Assembly: GCA_001829505.1 (NCBI GenBank)
Contig: MIBK01000228.1
Coordinates: forward strand, 14,654-26,367
DNA length: 11,714 nucleotides
Direction: 5' to 3'
Origin: Spirochaetes bacterium RBG_16_67_19
GTDB lineage: Bacteria > Spirochaetota > Spirochaetia > SZUA-6 > DRHE01
Below are positions 6,560 to 11,714 of the stretch, piece after piece. The position numbers and the translations under genes are program-made. The notes beneath the pieces were generated by a model that saw only the letters and a program-made list of their open reading frames with translations, was not told where the DNA came from and searched no databases. Every line of letters begins with the position of its first letter. Positions within the stretch are counted from its first letter, which is position 1.

Positions 6560-8753
6560 CGCCGCCGGCCAAGGGGATGCGCAGGGTGAAGCGCGCGCCC
6601 CGGCCGGCCCGGCTGAGCACGGCGATGCGCCCGCCCAGGGACCTGGCGGCCTCCGCCACGATGTCCAGCCCCACTCCCCGGCCGGAGATGGCCGAGACCT
6701 GCTCCCGGGAGCTGAAGGCCGGCGAGAACAGGATGCGCAGCAGCTCCGCCTCCCCGCCCTCCGACTCGGGGCGCACCAGGCCTTTCTGCACCGCCTTGCG
6801 GCGCACCGCGGCGAAGTCGATGCCCCGCCCGTCGTCGGCCACCTGCACCACCAGCGTGCCCTGCCCACGGACGAAGCGCACGCTGACCGTGCCCTCCCTG
6901 GGCTTGCCCGCCGCGACGCGCTCCAGCGGGTCCTCGAGGCCATGGTCCACCGCGTTGCGCACCAGATGGATCAGCGGGTCGCGCAGCGCGGAGAGCAGGC
7001 GGGCGTCGGCCAGCAGGCCTTCGCCGGCCAGGCGCACCTGCTTGCCCTGCTCGGCGGCGATCTGCGCGGCCATGCCCCGCAGCTGCTCCAGCAGGGCCTG
7101 CGAGCCTTCCGTCCGCTTTCCCGTCCCGAACCTGTGGAAGCGCTCGGTGATGCCCCGCACCCGCTGGAGCTCCTCGCGCAGGCTGCCGATGAGCCGGCCG
7201 AGCTCCGCCGTGGAGGCGGAATCCGGGGCGGAGGCCTGGTCGCGGGCCCTGCTCAGGATATCTTCCACCGCGTGGGCCAGGGACTCCAGCCGGCCCAGCT
7301 CCAGGTAGCGCGCCCCGCCCTTCAGGGAATGCATCTGGCGGAACAGCGCCCGCAGGAGCTGGGCGTCGCCCAGCGTCCCCAGGCTGCCCTCCAGCTCGCC
7401 GACGGCCTGCTGCGCCTGGGCCACGAAGTCCTCGTAGCCCTGTGGTCCGGTCTGCAGGATCGCCGCGATCTGGCGCAGCTCCTCCTCACCGCGCTCCTTC
7501 TGGACCTCCAACTCGCGCTGCACCTGGGTCAGCTCCGTGCGGTCCTGGAAGATCACCATCGCGTTCTCCACCCGCGGACCGGAATAGATGCGGTGAAAGG
7601 AGGCGTCCACCACGATCTGCCTCTGCGCCCCGAGGGTCAGGGTGCGGTTGCGCAGGGGATTGATCTGCTGGATCAGCTCCATGTCGGAAGCGGTCTTTTC
7701 GAACAGGAAGCCCAGGAACTGCTCCAGCTCCCGGCGGTCCTCCGCCTGCAGGGCGGCATCGGGAAACACGAAGTCCAGGAAATTGACCCCGGCGATCCTC
7801 CGGCCGCCGAACAGCCGCTGCAGGAACAGGGAATGCTCCCCTCCGATGGTGTAGCCGCGGTCCAGCAGCAGCAGCCCCTCCTGGATGTTGTCCAGGTACT
7901 TGCGGTTCTCGGCGTTGCGCGCCTCGACGACCTGGTTGCGCAGCTCCAGGCGCTCGCGTTGGCGCAGCCCGTCGATCATGTCGTTCAGCGCCTGCCCCAG
8001 CTGCCCCAGCTCGTCGCGCGAGGAAAGCCGGATGCGCTGCTCCAGGTCGCCGCGGCCCACGGAACGGGCCGTGCGGGCGATCGACAGCACCGGGGCAATG
8101 ATGGTGCGCTGCACGCTCAGGATCAGCAGCGCGGCGATGGCCGCGCCGATGGCCAGAAAGCTGAGGCTCAGGATGTTGCGCGCGGCGCGGATGCGCTCGT
8201 AGAGCGAGGCCACCGAAACCTTGGAATGAACCACGCCGCGGATGAAATGGGTCTCCCCGTGACACTCCCGACATTCCTTGTAGTTCAGGACGGGGAACAA
8301 GTTCTGCAGCTCCTGGGTGGCCGGCAGCTCCGTCCGGTAGGGGGTGTTGGTGGCCAGCACCCGGGCCAGGCCCGGTTCCTCCAGCAGACGGGCCTCCACG
8401 CGTGGCGTGCGCTCGAAGCGGTACTTCTTCTGGTAGTTGTGCACGAAATCCAGGGTCGAATAGTCGCTGAAGGCCAGCTTGCCGTCCCGGCGATAGATGG
8501 CGATCTCCCGGAAGCCCGGGATCTCCGCCAGGCTGGACATGGTGCGCACCACCCCCGGGGCCTCGCCGCTCAGCATCAGGCTGCGAATGGTGCGGTTGAG
8601 CATGTCGGTGTTCAGCCCGAGGGTGCGTTCGGTGGCCTCCAGCAGGTTCTGGCGCTGGTTGGCCACCGTGAAGTAGATCGAAACCCCGGTGCTGGCCACC
8701 AGCACGGCCACGATCAGGGTGACGATCTTGAACTGGATGGAGTTCAGCTTCAT
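6522..8753 (-). CDS. membrane CheA-like histidine kinase with periplasmic c-haem motif, HAMP, PAS-like and HPt domains
   Basis: A 743-residue predicted kinase. TM1 is at about 10-30 and TM2 at about 193-213. The periplasmic loop carries CRECH at 161-165, a c-type haem site just before TM2. A HAMP domain (about 214-267) follows, then a PAS-like domain (about 286-405), a coiled linker, and an HPt domain (about 424-504) with MHSLKGGA, phosphorylatable His475. The ATPase is CheA-like: HLVRNAVDHGLE (N box, Asn600), DDGRGID (640-646) and GRGVGLDIV (691-699). It stops soon after the ATPase, with no CheW-like domain and no receiver, so it should be driven by its own sensor rather than by MCP and CheW. 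Phosphate probably passes to the CheY protein encoded two genes upstream. The ATG at 8753 is chosen because it overlaps the cheX stop (ATGA) and begins the cytoplasmic lead of TM1. Redox or ligand sensing by the haem is inference. Confidence 0.92.
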   Translation of the reverse strand: MKLNSIQFKIVTLIVAVLVASTGVSIYFTVANQRQNLLEATERTLGLNTDMLNRTIRSLMLSGEAPGVVRTMSSLAEIPGFREIAIYRRDGKLAFSDYSTLDFVHNYQKKYRFERTPRVEARLLEEPGLARVLATNTPYRTELPATQELQNLFPVLNYKECRECHGETHFIRGVVHSKVSVASLYERIRAARNILSLSFLAIGAAIAALLILSVQRTIIAPVLSIARTARSVGRGDLEQRIRLSSRDELGQLGQALNDMIDGLRQRERLELRNQVVEARNAENRKYLDNIQEGLLLLDRGYTIGGEHSLFLQRLFGGRRIAGVNFLDFVFPDAALQAEDRRELEQFLGFLFEKTASDMELIQQINPLRNRTLTLGAQRQIVVDASFHRIYSGPRVENAMVIFQDRTELTQVQRELEVQKERGEEELRQIAAILQTGPQGYEDFVAQAQQAVGELEGSLGTLGDAQLLRALFRQMHSLKGGARYLELGRLESLAHAVEDILSRARDQASAPDSASTAELGRLIGSLREELQRVRGITERFHRFGTGKRTEGSQALLEQLRGMAAQIAAEQGKQVRLAGEGLLADARLLSALRDPLIHLVRNAVDHGLEDPLERVAAGKPREGTVSVRFVRGQGTLVVQVADDGRGIDFAAVRRKAVQKGLVRPESEGGEAELLRILFSPAFSSREQVSAISGRGVGLDIVAEAARSLGGRIAVLSRAGRGARFTLRIPLAGGATARVGSGPTAG

Positions 8754-9214
8754 GGGGCGGCGTCCTTCAGGGACACGTTCACCGTGAACGGTCCCAGCTC
8801 CGATTCGAAGGGGATGCTGATCACCGGCACGCCCTGGGGCCACTTGATCTTGTAGCTCTCCCCGACAATGACCCCCGGGAGCGAGATGACGATGCGGAAC
8901 TCCTCCAGGTCCTTCTTGGCGTTGCCGGCAATGATGTTCACCAGCTCGCCCACCCCGTCCAGCACCTCGTTGCTCAGGACGGTGTAGCTCTTCCCGGACA
9001 AGCGGCCCACCACGTTCATGGCCGTCTCGCGCGAGAAGCTCAACACCACCGCCCCGGCGGTCTCGCCGGCCAGTCCGATGATCCCCGAGACTTCGCTCAG
9101 GGCCTGCGGGTCCTCCAGCACGAAGGGATTGAGGTTGCGCACCTTGATGCCCAGGTACTCCCGGAACAGGTTCATGGAGGCCACCAGGAAGGGATTGATG
9201 TATTTGGCCTTCAC
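8750..9214 (-). CDS. cheX: CheX-type CheY-P phosphatase
   Basis: A 154-residue cytoplasmic protein of the CheC/CheX/FliY group, which removes phosphate from CheY-type receivers. The catalytic ExxN pair is present as Glu90-Leu-Val-Asn93 in GVGELVNIIAGNAKKDL, followed by the expected helix. CheX has one such site, in contrast to the usual two in CheC. It begins with GTG at 9214, which overlaps the cheY stop (GTGA), with AGGAG a few bases upstream inside cheY. Its own TGA overlaps the kinase ATG (ATGA). This makes strong translational coupling across all three genes. No flagellar or chemoreceptor genes lie nearby, so it probably switches off the neighbouring receiver rather than serving motility. 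The symbol names the family, not proven function. Confidence 0.9.
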   Translation of the reverse strand: MKAKYINPFLVASMNLFREYLGIKVRNLNPFVLEDPQALSEVSGIIGLAGETAGAVVLSFSRETAMNVVGRLSGKSYTVLSNEVLDGVGELVNIIAGNAKKDLEEFRIVISLPGVIVGESYKIKWPQGVPVISIPFESELGPFTVNVSLKDAAP

Positions 9215-9600
9215 GCGCCGCTCCTGCCGCCGGGCTGGAGGTACTTGGAGAGCTTCTGCCAGAGCACGTCCCCCTTGATCGGTTTGACCACGTAGTTGGT
9301 CACCCCCGCCTGGATGGCCTCCACCACGTTGTACTTGGCCGCCTCGGAGGTGATCATCACGATCGGGGTGGCGGCGTAGCGCGCCATGGCCCGCACCGAT
9401 TTCACGAACTGGAAGCCGTCCAGGCGGGGCATGTTCCAGTCCACCAGGAACAGGCTGATCTCCTGCTGCCTGGCCAGTTCGAGCGCCTTCTCCCCGTCCT
9501 CGGCCTCCAGGATGTCCGCTTCGCTGACCTTGTGCTCGGTCAGGGTATTGCGGTGGATGCGGCGCATCACCGCCGAGTCGTCAACCACCAGAATCTTCAC
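9211..9600 (-). CDS. single-domain CheY-type response regulator
   Basis: A 129-residue receiver with no output domain. It has the acid pair Asp7-Asp8, the phospho-acceptor Asp54 in VDWNMP (53-58, as in classical CheY), Thr84 (MITSEA), the switch aromatic Tyr103 and Lys106 (YVVKPI). It is likely phosphorylated by the HPt-containing kinase and reset by CheX, both in the same operon. What it then binds is unknown, since no output domain or obvious target is in the window. The GTG at 9600 is chosen because a TTGACG-17-TACAAT promoter ends seven bases upstream and the VKILVVDD start of the domain follows at once. An upstream TTG at 9636 is part of the -35 box. The gene is expected to be transcribed without a leader. 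Confidence 0.93.
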   Translation of the reverse strand: MKILVVDDSAVMRRIHRNTLTEHKVSEADILEAEDGEKALELARQQEISLFLVDWNMPRLDGFQFVKSVRAMARYAATPIVMITSEAAKYNVVEAIQAGVTNYVVKPIKGDVLWQKLSKYLQPGGRSGA

Positions 9601-9619
9601 GGCCTCGATTGTAGAGGCC
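9601..9619. repeat. inverted repeat around the -10 box of the cheY-cheX-kinase operon
   Basis: GGCCTC (9601-9606) and GAGGCC (9614-9619), perfect 6-bp arms with a seven-base centre that contains the TACAAT -10 box. One arm touches the GTG start. The position suits a repressor operator; function is inferred from position only. Confidence 0.5.
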
Positions 9620-9636
9620 GCCCCGGGAGGCGTCAA
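9608..9636 (-). promoter_or_regulatory. promoter of the cheY-cheX-kinase operon
   Basis: On the minus strand TTGACG (9636-9631) is followed after 17 bases by TACAAT (9613-9608), a near-consensus sigma-70-type pair. Seven bases separate it from the GTG at 9600, so the mRNA is predicted to be leaderless. Confidence 0.8.
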
Positions 9637-9638
9637 GG

Positions 9639-9657
9639 TCAGGATTTTTCAGGATTT
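9639..9657. repeat. tandem 9-bp direct repeat upstream of the cheY promoter
   Basis: TCAGGATTT occurs at 9639-9647 and 9649-9657, a 10-base period, ending two bases upstream of the -35 box. On the minus strand it reads as an A-rich stretch. It may be an UP element or two phased regulator half-sites. It also separates the tRNA 3' end from the promoter. Confidence 0.5.
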
Positions 9658-9658
9658 C

Positions 9659-9732
9659 TGCCCCAGAGACGACTCGAACGTCCGACCTGCGGTTTAGGAA
9701 ACCGCTGCTCTATCCGGCTGAGCTACTGGAGC
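9659..9732 (-). tRNA. tRNA-Arg, anticodon CCU
   Basis: A complete cloverleaf can be folded by hand on the minus strand. The acceptor stem is GCTCCAG with CTGGGGC (one T-G wobble). The D stem is GCTC/GAGC, the anticodon stem GCGGT/ACCGC around the loop TTCCTAA (CCT at 9698-9696), the variable loop AGGTC, and the T arm GGACG-TTCGAGT-CGTCT. The discriminator base is A at 9659. CCA is not encoded. It reads AGG codons. It has its own strong promoter, and the cheY promoter begins right after its 3' end, so read-through into the operon is possible. Confidence 0.93.
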
Positions 9733-9753
9733 CAGGCGCCGAAGGCCGATGCC

Positions 9754-9782
9754 ACTGTAGCGGCCCCACCAGCCCCTGTCAA
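9754..9782 (-). promoter_or_regulatory. promoter of tRNA-Arg
   Basis: On the minus strand consensus TTGACA (9782-9777) is followed after 17 bases by TACAGT (9759-9754), about 21 bases before the mature tRNA 5' end. It is back to back with the pckG promoter, with 11 bases between the two -35 boxes. Confidence 0.8.
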
Positions 9783-9793
9783 TCGCCGGCGCC

Positions 9794-9822
9794 TTGACCC
9801 TCCGGCCCCACGCAGGTATAAA
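9794..9822 (+). promoter_or_regulatory. promoter of pckG
   Basis: TTGACC (9794-9799), a 17-base spacer and TATAAA (9817-9822). A start about seven bases later gives a leader of roughly 25 bases that contains the Shine-Dalgarno site, unlike the leaderless units elsewhere in the window. Confidence 0.8.
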
Positions 9823-9840
9823 TCCTAACACGCAATTGGC

Positions 9841-9847
9841 GAGGAGG
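9841..9847 (+). promoter_or_regulatory. Shine-Dalgarno of pckG
   Basis: GAGGAGG six bases before the ATG at 9854. It fixes the start and rules out the upstream TTG at 9794, which is the -35 box. Confidence 0.85.
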
Positions 9848-9853
9848 TTGTCC

Positions 9854-11620
9854 ATGGCCAATCCCGTCGAACGCTGGGTCGAGGAGCAGGCGCGGCTCAC
9901 CAAGCCCGACAAGGTGCACTGGGTTCAGGGCACCCGCGAGGAGCTGGAGCTGCTGGTGGAAGAGGGCATCCGCCAGGAGAAGACCGGCCCGCACCACACC
10001 TTCCGGGCGCTGGCCTCCTCGCCCTACCCCGACGCCTTCCTGCACCGCAGCCACCCCAACGACGTGGCCCGCACCGAGCAGCTCACCTTCGTCTGCCTCC
10101 CCAAAAAGGAGGACGCCGGCCCGAACAACAACTGGATGGACCCCGCCGAAGCCAAGGGCCTGATCGGCGGGCTGTTCGACGGCTGCATGAAGGGACGCAC
10201 CCTGTACGTGATCCCCTACATGATGGGCCACCCCCAGTCCCCGTACGCCAAGCCCTGCATCCAGATCACCGACTCGATCTACGTGGTGGTCAGCATGTGC
10301 ATCATGACCCGCGTCGGGCAGGAAGCCATCCGGCGCATCGGCGCCCAGGAGAACTTCGTGCGCGGGCTGCACTCCATCGGCGAGCTGGACCCGGCCAAGC
10401 GCTTCATCATGCACTTCCCCCAGGAGCACCTGGTCATGAGCATCGGCTCCGGCTACGGCGGCAACGCCCTGCTGGGCAAGAAGTGCTTCTCCCTGCGCAT
10501 CGCCTCCTACCTGGGCGAGCAGGAAGGGTGGCTGGCCGAGCACATGATCATCATGGGCCTGGAGGAGCCCGGCGGCGAGATCACCTATCTATTGGGGGCC
10601 TTCCCCTCGGCCTGCGGCAAGACCAACCTGGCCATGATCGAGCCGGTGTTCCCCGGCTACAAGGTGCACACCCTGGGCGACGACATCGCCTGGATCAACG
10701 TGGGTCCCGACGGGCGCCTGTGGGCCATCAACCCGGAGTCGGGATTCTTCGGCGTGGCGCCGGGAACCTCCGACAAGACCAACCCCAACATGATGCGCAC
10801 CCTGAAGGGCGACAAGTTCTTCCCCACCCTGTTCACCAACACCGCCCTGGACCCCGCGACCAACAGCCCCTGGTGGGAGGGACTGGGCGAGCCGCCGCAG
10901 GGCCTGCTGGACTGGCAGGGCGGCCCCTGGCAGGCCGGCAAGCCGGCGGCCCACCCCAACTCCCGCTTCACCGTGTCCATCTACAACTGTCCGAACCTTT
11001 CCAAGGAGTACGACAACCCCAAGGGGGTGCCGATCTCCGGCATCATCTTCGGCGGGCGCCGCTCCAACACCATCCCCCTGGTGTGCGAGGCCACCGATTG
11101 GGAGCACGGAGTGTTCCGCGCCTCCACCAACGGCTCGGAGACCACCACCGCGGCTGGCGGTCCGTTGGGTGTGGTGCGCCGCGACCCCATGGCCATGCTG
11201 CCCTTCGCCGGCTACAACATGGGCGACTACTTCGCCCACTGGCTGGCGGTGGGCCAGCGCCTCACCCAGCCGCCCAAGATCTTCACCGTGAACTGGTTCC
11301 GCAAGGACGCCGACGGCGGCTTCGCCTGGCCCGGCTTCCGGGACAACTCCCGTGTGCTGAAGTGGATAGTGGACCGGATCAAGGGCCGGGTCGGGGCGCG
11401 CTCCACGCCCATCGGGCTGCTGCCCGAGCTCCAGGACCTGGAGATGAAGGGCTTGAGTCTGCCTCCCGGGCGCCTGGAGAGCCTGTTCAGCCTGGAGCGC
11501 GGCGAATGGGAGAAGGAGCTGGCCGAGGTGGAAGAGTTCTACGGCAAGTTCGGCGGGCGCATCCCGCAGGCGCTGCGCGGGCAGATGGAGAAGCTCAAGG
11601 CCGGAGTGGCCCGGCTGTGA
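9854..11620 (+). CDS. pckG: GTP-dependent phosphoenolpyruvate carboxykinase
   Basis: A 588-residue cytoplasmic enzyme that interconverts oxaloacetate plus GTP with phosphoenolpyruvate, CO2 and GDP. It is the entry to gluconeogenesis, or in some anaerobes an anaplerotic step. The GTP-family signature GAFPSACGKT (248-257) carries the P-loop Lys256 and the reactive Cys254. Also present are SGYGGNALLGKKC (199-211; metal and substrate residues near Tyr201, Lys209 and Lys210), the EHMIIMG histidine His230, the GDDIAW metal site (275-280), GGRRSNTIPLV (400-410) and the nucleotide-contacting FAGYNMGDYFAHWL (451-464). Length is slightly below the usual 600 to 620. The gene has a strong promoter and Shine-Dalgarno, and its stop overlaps the start of the next gene. 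All key residues are intact. Confidence 0.97.
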   Translation: MANPVERWVEEQARLTKPDKVHWVQGTREELELLVEEGIRQEKTGPHHTFRALASSPYPDAFLHRSHPNDVARTEQLTFVCLPKKEDAGPNNNWMDPAEAKGLIGGLFDGCMKGRTLYVIPYMMGHPQSPYAKPCIQITDSIYVVVSMCIMTRVGQEAIRRIGAQENFVRGLHSIGELDPAKRFIMHFPQEHLVMSIGSGYGGNALLGKKCFSLRIASYLGEQEGWLAEHMIIMGLEEPGGEITYLLGAFPSACGKTNLAMIEPVFPGYKVHTLGDDIAWINVGPDGRLWAINPESGFFGVAPGTSDKTNPNMMRTLKGDKFFPTLFTNTALDPATNSPWWEGLGEPPQGLLDWQGGPWQAGKPAAHPNSRFTVSIYNCPNLSKEYDNPKGVPISGIIFGGRRSNTIPLVCEATDWEHGVFRASTNGSETTTAAGGPLGVVRRDPMAMLPFAGYNMGDYFAHWLAVGQRLTQPPKIFTVNWFRKDADGGFAWPGFRDNSRVLKWIVDRIKGRVGARSTPIGLLPELQDLEMKGLSLPPGRLESLFSLERGEWEKELAEVEEFYGKFGGRIPQALRGQMEKLKAGVARL

Positions 11621-11714
11621 GCGCCGCGGGAGCGGGTGCTCCCCAGGATTTCCAGCCGGTTCTGGTCAGCATCGCCGCCCCCGACGGGGAGACCGCCCGG
11701 CGCCTGGCCCGCCT
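11617..11714 (+). CDS. cutA: probable CutA family protein, 5' part only
   Basis: An open frame begins with GTG at 11617, overlapping the pckG stop (GTGA), and runs to the window edge without a stop. The 32 complete codons read as a short lead and then PVLVSIAAPDGETARRLARL, which resembles the first strand and helix of CutA, the small trimeric protein linked to divalent-metal tolerance. The 4-base overlap suggests co-translation with pckG. Too little is visible to confirm the family, and a start further downstream is possible. Confidence 0.6.
   Translation, partial: MSAAGAGAPQDFQPVLVSIAAPDGETARRLAR

Noticed and set aside
8754..8843. Upstream extension of the kinase to 8843
   Set aside because: It lies inside cheX. 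The ATG at 8753 overlaps the cheX stop and starts just before TM1.
6942..8855. 637-codon open frame antisense to the kinase
   Set aside because: Low-complexity Gln/His/Leu-rich translation opposite a kinase with clear HPt and ATPase motifs; a GC-driven shadow.
9601..9636. TTG start at 9636 for the response regulator
   Set aside because: That TTG is the first part of the -35 box TTGACG. The receiver domain begins directly at the GTG at 9600.
9794..9853. TTG start at 9794 for PEP carboxykinase
   Set aside because: It is the -35 box of the promoter. The ATG at 9854 has GAGGAGG at the right distance.
1..11714. CRISPR arrays, insertion sequences, phage genes or rRNA
   Set aside because: No regularly spaced repeats, transposase or integrase motifs, or rRNA-like sequence were seen. 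The tRNA has no duplicated 3' end suggesting an integrated element.

Overview
The window comes from a high-GC, Gram-negative-type bacterium. It has lipoproteins, c-type haem motifs in exported domains, signal peptides and no sign of mobile DNA. The gene content (a corrinoid-protein activator with a 2Fe-2S domain, a membrane kinase with a periplasmic c-haem site, a P460-type cytochrome, GTP-type PEP carboxykinase) suggests an anaerobic or facultative organism. Acidobacteriota or a deltaproteobacterial-type lineage would fit, but the sequence alone does not settle this. Long antisense open frames are common here because of the GC-rich third codon positions, and they are left out.

Layout from left to right. 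1-566: a terminator and a small exported protein (minus strand) that looks like a cytochrome c' fold without its haem cysteines. It has its own promoter, placed directly behind the terminator of the next gene. 567-2583: a two-gene minus-strand operon, a DUF3783 protein followed by glutamine-dependent NAD+ synthetase (nadE). 2664-3379: a plus-strand SDR-fold protein that has lost its catalytic residues. 3387-5213: a minus-strand reductive activator of corrinoid proteins (2Fe-2S plus ASKHA/DUF4445). It diverges from 5298-6032, a lipoprotein of unknown function, which is followed by 6047-6559, a P460-type cytochrome lipoprotein. 6522-9600: a tightly overlapping minus-strand operon of CheY-type receiver, CheX phosphatase and a large membrane kinase. 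9659-9732: tRNA-Arg(CCU). 9854-11620: GTP-dependent PEP carboxykinase, overlapping the start of a probable cutA gene cut by the window edge.

The most interesting part is 6047-9600. The kinase combines a periplasmic CxxCH sensor, HAMP, PAS-like, HPt and CheA-type ATPase domains in one membrane protein, with no CheW-like domain. It is co-transcribed with its likely receiver and a CheX phosphatase. It looks like a self-contained haem- or redox-sensing phosphorelay built from chemotaxis parts. Its 3' end overlaps that of the P460 cytochrome gene on the opposite strand.

A second theme is transcription. Five of about eight transcription units have a good -10 box only 5 to 9 bases before the start codon and no clear Shine-Dalgarno sequence, which predicts leaderless mRNAs. 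The small exported protein and PEP carboxykinase instead have ordinary leaders with strong Shine-Dalgarno sites.
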